From Ostrinia nubilalis (taxonomy: Eukaryota > Arthropoda > Insecta > Lepidoptera > Crambidae), in assembly GCF_963855985.1 (NCBI RefSeq), contig NC_087093.1, positions 10,175,501 to 10,239,500 of the forward strand: a stretch of DNA of 64,000 nucleotides, read 5' to 3'. Below the pieces are notes generated by a model. The model worked only from the letters and a program-made list of their open reading frames with translations, ran no database searches and had not been told where the DNA came from. Numbering within the stretch: the stretch's first letter is position 1; every line of letters starts with the position of its first letter. This document shows, piece after piece, positions 43,950-55,640 of this stretch. The position numbers and the translations under genes are program-made.

Positions 43950-44943
43950 TATATTTTCAAAATAACTATCAGGGGGTGATTAGTGATCGATACTGATGCC
44001 AAAAATGCAATCAGTAAAATTTTTGTCTGTTTGTCTGTCTGTATGTTCCTTATAGAAACAAAAACTACTGGACGGATTTTAACGAAACTTGGTACAATTA
44101 TTCTTCATACTCCTGGGCAGGTTATAGTAGGTATATTTAGGAATTACCACGGGAACGGGAATTAGCGGGAAAATTCTTTTGTATGAAAAATCTAAACCGC
44201 TTAAGTTAGACGCTTGAAATTTGGCATGCAGGTACCTTAGTAAACTTAAAGCTTAGTTACAACAGGATATTGCAAAATTCCCACGGAAACGGGAGTTAGC
44301 GGGAAAAAACATTTGTGTGAAAAAATCTAAACCGCGTAAGATAGATGAAGGGGGTAAAACGGGATCCTCGCGTACAAAGTCACGGGCGGCCGCTAGTCTT
44401 TCTTAAATTGCTTTGCTCCTTTGCTTCAAAACCCGAAAAATATGCCTACCTAAGAGATATAAATAACATATTTGATGTAAAATTAAAACATTGTAGTACT
44501 GTTCATTTATTATTTTACTGCAACACACGTCTTTTTCTTTAAAAGATAATAATACTCTAAATGTTGTCTATATTATAAAGGGTGTTCCAATATTTTAAAG
44601 GTCTTGAGAGTAGAGGCACAAAGTTATTGTTATGTATTTTACCGCTATCGATTCAGCTTTCCGGGACCAAAATCCGTCGTCCATTCGGCTTCTAAATTAC
44701 GTAAATGAACAGCAAACTAATTTATCACCGTAATCACGTTTGCACTGACAACACATTCTGAATAATATCCATTTGGGGACCAGACCAACAGATGGCGCTT
44801 CTTAAAAGCTTGTGACAAAATACGTATTTTTTGGAAGTGCCTTACCTACCTTGCTACTATTTTAAAAATACGTTAAAAATATGGGAAAATAATAAATAAG
44901 AAAATTAATGCCTACTAACGGACTCAAAAACGTGGTAGTGTAG

Positions 44944-45065
44944 GCAGGCCTACTCAGTGGATCGACGTCGCAGGAAGCACCTGGATGCGTGCAGCACAGA
45001 TTTGGCTGTGGAAATCCATTTGTCCAGCAGTCGATGGCATTTGGCTGAAAAGAAACAATGCCTAT
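44944..45065 (+). pseudogene. LINE RT C-terminal scrap
   Basis: Plus strand reads GRPTQWIDVAGSTWMRAAQI, then WLWKSICPAVDG. It matches in order the DDLVKVAGSTWMQAAQDR part of the fragment at 57826-58177, with small deletions. No catalytic part. Confidence 0.65.
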
Positions 45066-46372
45066 TGTGAAATAATTTTTGTTATATAAATTCACAGCAT
45101 ACATACATGTACGTTAGAAAATCTAAAAGTACCCAAACCTTTGTAATTTCAAAGCACTAAAGGTTATAAAGGGTATTTCCAAGGGAATGCACGTACGAGC
45201 AAACATTACTGCGAGAAAAACGCTGTTTCTTTTGTTATTCTGGTTAGTTTTCTAAACTTTCTGCAAACCCTTAAATATGTTAAGTGCACAGTGATTTCTC
45301 CAATAAAAATTACAACGGGTGTTTAAGAGTTTCAAGTAGATTTGCTTTTTTTTAAAGCATTCAGTATGATATTTTTAAAAATGATTTTAAATTTAATTAT
45401 GTTACGACTTAATACATATTTTTTTATCAAATCATGTTTCCATTAAACCTCAAAAACTTGATAGAATATCATAAACTGTTTTTGCACCCATCTTTTTCTA
45501 GCCTATTTACAGTCTTTACATATAAATAAATGATTTGTAAAATGTATAGTATGTATCATTTCGTACAAACCATTTCAGTCACACAACAATTCGTTTGAAC
45601 TGCTACAGTTACAAAATAAAAGCTGTTATTCAGAAAGTATCACAGTTTCAATTGCCACCCACTGATTTATTACCAAAAACATCGTTTACGCAAAACAAAA
45701 ACGAACCAACAACCTGGCTCACGTCTCGCCTAATCTCGCCTAACCAAACAATAACAACCGACTGTTTACAATACATTGCCAACTAAACGGTACTTAATCT
45801 GACAGTTCCTTGTCAAGTAGATGCTTAGAATTGATTAATAGACGATTTGGGACGGGCTGATTAACAGAGGCGACGATCCATTCAAAGGCGGCAACATCTT
45901 AATCATGATCAAACAAAGCGTATCACCGTATGATTGATTTCAGTTAAGATGTAATTGGAGGGGGATCAGTGAGCTTAGTGCTATGATAAAGTAGCGCGCG
46001 AAAGAAAAGCGCTTATGGATACGGGCCTTTCACTATATTTCATAGTTCATTAAGAAGGTCCCCATAATAAATTGATACTTACTGTCCATGGTGTTTATCT
46101 TTTTTTTAAAGGTTACACCTTTGTTTTGTCACCTGTCATCTGTTTTGCACTAGAGGGGAAGTCAAGCCGTAACTTCAAAATTCTCTTTTCTTTTGATAAA
46201 TTTTGTTGCGGATCCAATTTTGCCCCGGGACAAACTTGACCTTCACTGATTGGGTTTTTATTGGCCATCTAGCTGTAGATCTTGGCAACACAGGACTTGC
46301 AGCGGTGGGAACGAGAGGTGGGAATAGTCCCATAGTCTATTAGGAACTTTTATTGTAGAATAGGCCTTCTTC
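45066..46372. other. No recognisable gene
   Basis: AT-rich; a 63-codon frame at 45595-45786 has no motif. A balanced patch lies at 45840-46020. Confidence 0.35.
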
Positions 46373-46374
46373 TA

Positions 46375-46977
46375 CAGTGTGTTTGGGATAGGGCTAGCAA
46401 TAATTTAAGGCGATGTTATTATGTCAATTTTATCGACAAAAATGCCCCCAAAAACGTGCCCGTCAAATTTTTGACAATAACTAAAATTAATATATTTTTT
46501 AAAGTTTTTTGGTCATTATTTTTCATTTTTGTGTTTTTTTTTTAATGGCACATATCATTGGCTTACGAATGCAATTTTTTATTTATCTGTAAGACGGGCA
46601 CATAAGAAAAACAAACAATTTTTATGTAAAGCCCGGTCCGTGAGCACGTAGAATTTTGTCCAATGACCCCTAGCTACCCATCCTTATCGCTCGCGCGTAA
46701 TTATATTGCTGTCGCGACTGTGCGACTGGCACCCGCAGTGAGTGTGCGAGCGCGATAGCAACATAATTACGCGCGAGCGATAAGGATGGGAAGCTTGGGG
46801 TCATTGGACAAAATTCTACGTGCTCACGGACCAGACTTTAGAGTCACATAAATAATTAAGCCCCCCCCCCCATTCCAATAGGAGGGGGGTGGGCCCATGT
46901 ATGGGGGCATTTTTGTCGATAAAATTGACATCACAACATCACCTTAAATTATCGGTAGCCCTATCCCAAACACACTG
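46375..46977. mobile_element. Mariner-type MITE with CAGTGTGTTTGGGATAGG ends
   Basis: TA-flanked. Inverted ends run about 75 bp, to GACAAAAATGCCCCCA. CAGTG termini are typical of Tc1/mariner. A second palindrome is nested at 46635-46832, and a C12 / G6 hairpin lies at 46861-46895. Confidence 0.85.
46635..46832. mobile_element. Nested palindromic MITE
   Basis: 198 bp with ends GGTCCGTGAGCACGTAGAAT and nearly perfect inverse for about 80 bp, including TCGCTCGCGCGTAATTAT. GC-rich tip. It sits within the MITE 46375-46977. Confidence 0.8.
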
Positions 46978-49801
46978 TATAAGTTTAGGTATTGTTTGTT
47001 AACATATTATTATTGTTAGCCGTATGATTCGAGCTGATGGCTAACTTCTGACAAGCGTGTGTATGAGGAGGAAAATCGGCGTGTTCAATTTATTCCTATT
47101 CATCATATTACAGGATTTAGCGAGAATTTTGTGTATTTACCTATATGATTCACATAAATACTTTATTATATCCATTATAAGCCAAAGGTAATGCCTGAAA
47201 TATGTTTTTATAAAAGATAGTTGATCAAGAATTGAAAACACAAAATGAAAGTCTGGCTTAAGCCAGCGGATTTAGCTGAGTGGAAATAATGAGCTTTCCC
47301 AGGGGAACATCGAAACACGGGGAAAGTGGAAAAATCCGTAATGGATAATACGGACAATCATCTTTTAATTGGTGAGGTAAATATTTTACGCACTTGTAAC
47401 TAAACAACGGCAACGTGTAGTTTCGTCAATGTGTGGCGAGTGATTACCGTTATTTGAACGGGAGGTTTTCTAGGAAGGTTTTATTTGTGTAATTATTGTA
47501 GGTACCTACCATTTTCAGTGTACAGTCGACAGCATATTGGATTCCACCAATTATATTTCATGTAAAATGTTACCAAGTCGAGATCTTAATGGCTCGAATT
47601 GTGAAAAAGTTATCAGATCTCGTTAGTCATAGAGTTACGAGTAGAGCCAAAGTTTCTATTTCTATAACTCTATATGCCCTAACTGGAGAAACTCCGCACC
47701 TTGGTCCAAATATGTGGCACGGCCGTTAGTTGCCGATCTATCTTCATAATCGATGTCTTATGTCAAGGATAGACTACAAAAAACGCCTCATAAAATTCTC
47801 TTAGGCTTACTTTTATTCAAAACTACTGTATCACACAGTGAAAACAGAATGAAAACACTTACATGGCTCATAAAAACTTTAATAAAATATCATTGTCTCC
47901 AGTTTCATCGAAGGGATATAATTTTTTATTTAACCGTTCCTCCCGGGATTACATTCAATCTCCGGAACAATTCCATTCAGAAGCCGACATTGGCATGAGA
48001 CAGAAAAATGTAATCACAACAACGTAATCAAAACAATGCGGCAACTAGAGAAAATTAAACCAATTTCGCTACGCAAACAAAATGGAAGAGTGAAAACAAA
48101 AAACACATATGTAATGAAGTCGGGGGAGACAAAATTGAGTAAGCTAAAGTCAATTTCTGGGGTCACATGGCTTTTAAGCCGAATCAGTCTTCACAGGAGA
48201 CAATAGACTTTAAGGAAAAAATAGACGCCCTTTTATCGAGGGGATAACGTATTCCGATTCTCAGTTGTTCTGTTTTTCGAGCGATTTTGTTGATCTCCCC
48301 TTGCCGTTTTGTGGAGTTGAGAGAAATCCCCACTTGTGACGTTTATATAAAGCAAAAAGTTCCAATTAGTGGATAAATTTCGTTACATTAGTCTGTGACG
48401 TGAAATAATGCGAAGATTTCTTTATAAAATATTTTGATTTAAGAAACAAGATCATCAAAAACTAAATATTTTGTGGAATGAACTCGGCACGTTTGTGTCT
48501 AATGAATTAGATATATGAACTATTCATTTAATGTTTTCGCCATCAATATTTCTCTGGCAGACTGAGAACGTGGAACAGTGTCTGTTTCGCTACATTTAGC
48601 TAGCTGTCATAGCCCAGAAAAATAATTTTACTTTGTACCGTCGACAGCACAGCAGATTGTACGATATAAGTACCTACATGGATGTTGCAAAATAAAACTT
48701 TTTACAACTATGTGCAGCAGACAAAGGCAGGTCAAGCTAAACACTGTAAGATCTTATTTAGTTGTAATAAAGACGAATTTCTAATAAAGTCTTTAGTCTG
48801 ACGTGCTGTTGTTTGTACATAAGATGCCATAATATTGTTCATTTGATGACCCGTCCTCTATACTAAAATATATCAGACTGCGTTTCTAAGACTGCTAGGT
48901 ACTGGCTACCATGAGTGACTATTGTAATAGTCGCAAAATTATCATCCTGTCTTCTCAATCTTAGATCAACATTTTAGATCCTCGGTTATCAAAAAGAATA
49001 ATCAAGATCTTTTATAATCCAAACAATAGGTATATTATAAAATCCACTGAATTGGCTGTTTTTCTTGAACTGTGGTTACATTTAGCCAGCGAGCTCGCTC
49101 GGTACATTTCATTAGTGCCCTCCCCCTCTAATATTGTTCTTCTGTTTATTGTGTCTACGTATAGTTTAATTAATTTGTCTTATTGACTTTTATTATGTTC
49201 GGAAAAAAGGAGGAATTTTCGCCCGACAATATGAATCCCTGCCTCTTTGTTAGTACAGCTTTTCAATTTGTTAGTGAGGCAATCGTACCTATATGTTTAC
49301 CTTTTTTTTGTTAAAACTCTTTAATTACATCAACCGCAAGTGCATTCACAAAAATGAAGTAATAATAATGAACTTTTTGCTTCGTTTTTTGGCAGCTAAA
49401 AATGAATTTGCATAACTACCAAATAAAAATGAAACGGTAAAAGCGACGAATATTACGTATAGCATTAAAAGATAATTAATGTACTTAATTAATTAGCTCA
49501 TAATATTGCGTACAAAGACACTACAGAATTTCTATTTATAAGTATTTCTAGCATTTCTAGCTAAAGCTTTTTACTGTCTCGGAATTTTGTCTAGTCACAT
49601 AAATATAACTTGAAATATTAAGTACCTACACTTAATTAGTAGCTACAAAACTCTAATTATTATCTTACGATGCGAGGTATTCGATTATACAGGGTGTAAG
49701 CAACCAGTTACCATAAATGAAAACAGTTTATAATATCCTGTATTCATGTAAGTAATTGTCTTTTTTCGGAAATGAATGGCCAAATCTTTATTTAATTTAC
49801 A
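46978..49801. other. No recognisable gene
   Basis: AT-rich with scattered short phrases such as GTACAGTCGACAGCATA (47521) and GTACCGTCGACAGCACA (48636), and TATACAGGGTGTAAG at 49692, all reminiscent of dispersed repeats. No frame with recognisable motifs. Confidence 0.4.
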
Positions 49802-49920
49802 TCTATACTTATAATAAATCTGTAGAGAGGTCAATTCTGTACATGAAATATATTTTCAAAATAACTATCAGGGGGTGATTAGTGATCGATACTGATGCCA
49901 AAAATGCAATCAGTAAAATT

Positions 49921-49982
<62 letters not shown>

Positions 49983-50466
49983 TGTTCCTTATAGAAACAA
50001 AAACTACTCGACGGATTTTAACGAAACTTGGTACAATTATTCTTCATACTCCTGGGCAGGTTATAGTATACTTAGGAATTCCCACGGGAACAGGAATTAG
50101 CGGGAAAATCCTTTTGTATGAAAAATCTAAACCGCTTAAGTTAGACGCTTGAAATTTGGCATGTAGGTACCATAGTAAACTTAAAGCTTAGTTACAACAA
50201 GGAATTCCCGAAATTCCCACGGGAACGGGAATTATCGGGAAAATCCTTTTGTATGAAAAATATAAACCGCTCAAGTTAGACGCTTGAAATTTGGCATGCA
50301 GGTACCTTAGTAAACTTAAAACTTAGTTACAAAAGGATATTGCAAAATTCTCACGGTAACGGGAGTTAGCGTGAAAAAACATTTGTATGAAAAAATCTAA
50401 ACCGCGTAAGATAGATGAAGGGGATAAAACGGGATCCACGCGTACGAAGTCGCGGGCGGCCGCTAG
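49802..50466 (+). mobile_element. Helitron-like element (family 2), intact copy
   Basis: 665 bp, from A/TCTATACTT to GGGCGGCCGCTAG/T. It carries (GTCT)n at 49921-49976 and three internal copies of a block around CCCACGGGAACGGGAATTA. The A/T insertion site and TC...CTAG ends fit Helitrons. Frames here (VCLSVCLSVCLS) come from the microsatellite. Confidence 0.8.
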
Positions 50467-50726
50467 TTAAAAATAAAGCTTGAATTGTACCCACCTACGT
50501 GCGTGCTAGCGATAAAGACTAGACTGTAATTCTAACTATCGTAGTATGTGATGAACTGTAAAAAAGTCTGTAGATATTTTGTATCTAACCTTCCAATAGA
50601 TATCTGATTTGCATATTGCCAGACACGAAACATAGTGCGAACTACGCGTGGGTTTACGGAGCTCGTACAATTTGCCGGATGACTCTACGCCCGCAGCATC
50701 GATACAGTTGGACCAATTGAATGGAC

Positions 50727-51053
50727 ATTGACGCTTTGACTGCGCCTACGAGTACGACTAAATCAGAGGACAGTTGTACATTCGCGTTGGAGAAAAGTCG
50801 TTATCACATGAAACTGATTGTACATTTTTAGTGCATATTCGTACTTATTACAATGACATTAAGATGCAACTGTTTATAAAACTTGATTTTAGACTACTGA
50901 CTGATTTTAGAATTCAGTGGACTTGACGCTTTATTTGCAACTACGAGTAAATAAGAGTTTCAGTTGTAGATTCAGCGTTGGCGATAATATGTCGTTATCA
51001 CATGAGAGTATAGGTACTACATTTTAGATGCATAATCGCACTTACAATCATAT
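50727..51053 (+). repeat. Degenerate tandem duplication, period about 190 bp
   Basis: 50727-50857 and 50917-51053 share TTGACGCTTT, CTACGAGTA, GTCGTTATCACATGA and GCATA-TCG-ACTTA in order. Old duplication; no function seen. Confidence 0.6.
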
Positions 51054-51129
51054 AACATGCTACTTTAGATTGCTGTGCCATCGTCTATTTTTCCGAGGGG
51101 TTAAGTAAGCTGTTTAGTATTTTATTGCA

Positions 51130-51312
51130 CACTCGTTGCGTGGATCCCGTTTTACCCCCTTAGGGGTGAAGTTTCGTAAAATCTTTTCTTAGCGGATGCC
51201 TACGTCATAACATCTACCTGCATGCCAATTTTTTTTCAGCCTGATTCCTCCAGTGGTTTGGGCTATGCGTTGATAGATCACTATGTCAGTCAGTCACCTT
51301 AGAGTTATATAA
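51130..51312 (+). repeat. Interspersed repeat fragment
   Basis: Contains TGGATCCCGTTTTACCCCCT, CCTACGTCATAACATCTACC, TGCATGCCAATTTTTTTTCA and CAGTCAGTCACCTTAGAGTT, a widespread type. Ends not clear. Confidence 0.5.
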
Positions 51313-52180
51313 ATTTAGTCTAGCTGAACTAATCTTGTACGCGTGAAAATTATTCAACCACACGTCCAAGCAACCACACCCCTCATTAAAATAGCTAATA
51401 AAAAATATGTCAATCTTCAGAATACAGAATCTTATATTGTACCTCCTAAGCATACGAAACATTCATTTGAGAATATAATAATATCGTTATTTTTCCCCTA
51501 ACAACGCTCCAGGTAAACATATGCGTAACATAAAACAATTTCCTATCTGTTAGGAGTACATCTCGCGACTAATAACGCACGTTTGCTCTGTACATCCACG
51601 ATTATGTAAATAATATAGCACATTTATTTATTTATAAACACGACCGACGTGACTTTACGATATTTTTATAGCAAGTTATTGGCCTGAGATACCGCGTTAC
51701 GTAATTCCACCCCAGTGAAGGGACGTATTTTGCCAAAGAGGAATTGCGCACACTTGGTGCTGTACTAAAAGTTTTCATTGTAACATCACAACTTATGCAA
51801 TATAGCGTTCTCCTCGTTTAATACTTTCCACGACGCTCGATTACATTTAACGACGCGATCCGGATGAATTTTCTTATTTACTGTAAGTCGGCAGAAAATC
51901 GGATCTGGCAATTTTTAGACAGAGCGATTTCACACAAGAAGTGCTTGATAGGCAAAGTTTAGCGTGTTATTCAGTCCTCGTGTTATAAACAAAGAAAACT
52001 GAGACAGGCGGGGTTGGGATGACGCGAAATGAAATTTCATATTCCCGGAAAACACACGAACAGCAGGTTCATATTTAAATTGAAATAAGATGATGACAAC
52101 ACAGTTAGATTTTCATTAAGATATACAAATTTGTTGACAATTTTGTCTTTTATTTACTGTGCGGAGGTTTACGGCACATA
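51313..52180. other. No recognisable feature
   Basis: AT-rich to balanced sequence, no supported frame, no repeat ends. Confidence 0.4.
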
Positions 52181-52440
52181 CAGTGTGGAAACGACAAGTG
52201 ATCTCATTCGATTATTTCTAAACTATACAAGATATCGAAACTGATTACTGATCCTGAAAGTGTTTCACGAGCTCTTTTAAACGGTACCAATAATACGTTA
52301 CAGAATAAACTGGAACTATCTGAAAATTCAATGTTTCCAGCTTCCATATATTTGGTACACCCACATAATATTAAAAACTACATAAGATATCGTAAAACTG
52401 ATTACTGATTCCAAAAGTGCTTGACAAGGTCTCTCGTTTA
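52181..52440. mobile_element. MITE family A, decayed copy 3
   Basis: Left end CAGTGTGGAAACGACAAG and about 150 bp of the family body are recognisable; the right half is diverged and the right end is lost. Confidence 0.6.
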
Positions 52441-52595
52441 ATGTTAATCAGAGTTTTGAACATTGCCCAGATGTATTGAAAAAAGATGTTTTGAAAAGAT
52501 CAAGTAACATAGCAAGCTCGTTCGTCATCAGTAGTTTACACAGATCTATTTTCATTAATATTAAGAAAGTAAATTGATAATAACATTTAACTAGT

Positions 52596-52784
52596 ATGTA
52601 TAATATTAAGACGCCGCAGCGCGTGCCTGTACCAGACCTACATCAAAGTAATTTATTTAAATCCATTCAAAGTGAAAGTTACCTTTACCCTTTATTTAAT
52701 TTGTATTTGACGAAACCTAGTTTTGAAATATTTTTGTCACTCAGCTACCGTTTAAAAATTACGCAACTATTCCGATCCGAATAA
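52596..52784 (+). other. Short open frame, not supported as a gene
   Basis: A 62-codon ATG frame (MYNIKTPQRVPVPDLHQSNL...). No motif, no splice support, and it lies between two MITEs. Confidence 0.12.
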
Positions 52785-52808
52785 AAAGCGGTGCTATACG
52801 TGAACTAT

Positions 52809-52976
52809 TAGCCTAGGTGCAAGCCGCCGACTTTTAGTTAGCCGATAGTTGAGCCCGATTTTAATTTGTTTAAAGAATCGGCCGATATCAAATCGGTGTA
52901 ATATGCGCACTTTCATACATGATTAACAGCCTGACCCAACTATCGGCCGACAAAAAGTCGGAGGTCTGTGCTTATG
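52809..52976. mobile_element. MITE family B, copy 2
   Basis: Ends TAGGTGCAAGCCGCCGACTT and AAAAGTCGGAGGTCTGTGC, with TAGCCGATAGTT / AACTATCGGCCGAC inside. Its right edge abuts the 9-bp duplication of the next element. Confidence 0.7.
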
Positions 52977-54002
52977 CTTACACAACGAGTGCATTACCGC
53001 AGCAAAATTTTTATAAATGTTGTGCTTTAGAGAGTCGAGAGTATAGCAGATAATCAGTCCATCGTGAGCAGAAATTTGTCCACTAATAGCAAAATTCGTT
53101 CAAATTATAGTTTTAAAGTTATTAGGAAAAAACAGATTTTGCTGGGGTAATGTTTGAAACATTACCCCAGCAAAATTTTTTTTTGAAAGTCGTTCTATCC
53201 CGGAACCAAATACATGGATAGATAGCTTTTGTTGCGTAGTAATTTGTCCACGAATAGCAAAATTTGTTCGCGTTACGGTTCTCAAGTTATTCAGAATTTT
53301 GCTGGGGTAATGTTTTGTGATGTCCCAGATCTCGTAAATGGCTCAACGCAGAAGTTTAAAAAAAATACCAATGATAGACCTTGATATGTCCAAATTAGTT
53401 CAAGCATTAGTCATTGATTTGAATAATAAACACCAGTGTAATTAAATGATTTCGAAAATCAGAGAAAACGGATTTGTGAGTAAACCAGTACTCTTACAAT
53501 CGAATAAAAAGGTGTAGCATGTACCCTTGGTACACCTTTATAACCACAGTAAATATAAATGATGTGGCTTTGCGCAAAAGAGAGATTTCAAGAAATTTCA
53601 ATTTATTTTAACAGTCTTACTTTCGTGGCCGAATACGCAATTCCCTTATAACAAGGGAACATGGCATACAATGGACAAATTAAAATGTTCCTTGAATAAG
53701 CTATCCTGTTAATTTCAGCTTTATATTACGGCTTATAAGAAAGTTATCGGACTGCAAAAAAATATCAGGAATTCTTCTATAAGCCGACCAAATTATAAAG
53801 GTCACAAAAAAGCGACCGTTCCATACATAAGGCTTGCCATCTTAAATCAACGGTATGATATCGAGCTTTCGTCAGTACAGTTGCGAACAAAGGTGTTGTG
53901 TTGAGTTGAGAGGTCAGATTATTGAAATAATAAAACGAACATTTTATTTTTTAAATACATTTTAAAAATAATTTACATTACAGATAACAATGAGAGGATG
54001 AC

Positions 54003-55640
54003 ATTGCAAGGTGGTGCCAGTCCAGTCTTAAATCCGTTGATATATTATGCTACATCTGCCCTCTTTTTGACTAAAAGATTCTTCTATCTCGCAGCTTAGA
54101 CTTTTACTACAGACTTTAGACAGTATTTTTGGAAAATTCTTACGCATGGTGGAGGAAGGGACGCTCTAGACACTGAAGTCTACAAGGAGTCACATGAACT
54201 CCAGTTTTAAATCCGTTGACATCTGCTGCATCTGCCATCTTTTTGGCTAGAAGATTCTTCCATCTTACAGCGTAGACCTTTAGCTACAGACCTTAGACAG
54301 TTAGTACGAGAGCCCACGACCAAAATTTTTGTCTCATAGCAATACGGCCAAAACCGCATCAAATCGATAGATACGATTATCCTGAACTCGAAAATACCAA
54401 TATCAGACATTTTCCGCGTAGCGTTTGATCTGACCGAATTTTCAAAATTGTCAAAGAATCTTGCCGAACTGCATCATAGCAATATGTCTGATTTGCAGAC
54501 TGTAGTTGAATGATAGTTCTGAGATACCGGAAACATTATTTTCAGACGTTAGTGGTGTAGCGCAAACCCGTAAAATCACTTAAAAAAATTAAAAATGAGA
54601 CAAAAAAAATGTCTCATAGCAATACGTCTGAAAATCTTTTTTATTAGTAAATTTTGGTTATTTGATGCGAACAAAACCATTTTCAGACGGAAATGTGAAC
54701 GCATTAAATTTTGAGACCGTTTTGAAAATGTTAACAAATTTTACCGATCGGTATCATAGCAATATGTCTGAAAATTGTTGGACATGATAAAATAAGTTGT
54801 CCACATGTGCAAAAAATTTATATCAGACAAATTAAGTGTAGCACCTTCTCTATCATACAACTTTTTGATACACTTAAAGTGTCTGAAAACAGGTTTTTGG
54901 TAATCATGGCAGCAATACGAAAAGTTAAAAAAAATAATTATCCGTATTGCTATGATACAGGTCGGCTAAATTTGTTGACATTTTCAAAAATGCGCACAGG
55001 CTATATGCTACGCGCAAAATGTCTGAAAACAAACTTTTTCGTAATACAATTATAAAATCTATGTACATTTTCACTATCAGACGTATTGCTATAATACCGA
55101 CTGTCTTTTTTTTTTGACACAGCAGAAATGGCCTCCCACTCAGTTGCTACACTTTCGACCGTTACTACACACCTAGTCGGGTTCAGAATCATACAATCTA
55201 ACGATTTTATAGGGTTTTTGCCGTATTGCTATGACACATGGTTTTGGTCGTGGGCTCTCGTACTAAGTATTTTTGTGAAAATTCTTACGCATGGTGGAGG
55301 AAGGGACGCTCTAGACACTCAAGTCTACAATGAGTCACGTGAACTCCAGTTTTAAATCCGTTGACATCTGCTGCATCTGCCATCTTTTTGGCTAGAAGAT
55401 TCTTCCATCTTGCAGCTTAGACCTTTAGCTACAGACCTTAGACAGTATTTTTGTGAAAATTCTTACGCATGGTGGAGGAAGGGACGCTCTAGACACTCAA
55501 GTCTACAATGAGTCACATGAACTCCAGTTTTAAATCCGTTGACATCTGCTGCATCTGCCATCTTTTTGGTTAGAAGATTCTTCCATCTTGCAGCGTAGAC
55601 CTTTAGCTACAGACTTTAGACATTATTTTGAAAAAAAAAA
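54003..55640 (+). repeat. ~175-bp tandem repeat, four units, interrupted
   Basis: Units contain CGCATGGTGGAGGAAGGGAC, CTCCAGTTTTAAATCCGTTG, CATCTGCTGCATCTGCCATC and TAGCTACAGACCTTAGACAG. Four copies lie at about 54003-54120 (diverged), 54140-54301, 55266-55446 and 55447-55630. The element 54302-55265 is inserted between the second and third. Confidence 0.85.
54302..55265. mobile_element. Nested TIR element with ATAGCAATACG motif arrays
   Basis: Ends TAGTACGAGAGCCCACGACC and inverse, flanked by AGT (54299-54301 and 55266-55268); removing it restores the tandem repeat reading GACAGTATTTTTG. A motif CATAGCAATACGTCTGAAAA occurs four times forward in the left half (54334, 54474, 54614, 54754) and three times reversed in the right half (54943, 55080, 55222). 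In the left half the spacing is a regular 140 bp. No transposase. A 3-bp scar with subterminal arrays recalls CACTA-type elements, but the terminal bases differ. Confidence 0.75.

Larger units (their letters stand above)
42268..44396 (+). mobile_element. Helitron-like element (family 2) split by Tc1 derivative
   Basis: Starts A/TCTATACTTATAATAAATC at 42268 and ends GGGCGGCCGCTAG/T at 44396. Compared with the uninterrupted copy at 49802-50466, it differs by the element at 42317-43949. It keeps the GTCTGT microsatellite and two to three GGGAATTAGCGGGAAAA-type internal repeats. It has no open reading frame of note. Confidence 0.8.

Noticed and set aside
49882..50152. SVCLSVCLSVCL-type protein
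   Set aside because: Translation of the (GTCT)n microsatellite of a Helitron-like element; the 43983 frame is the same repeat.
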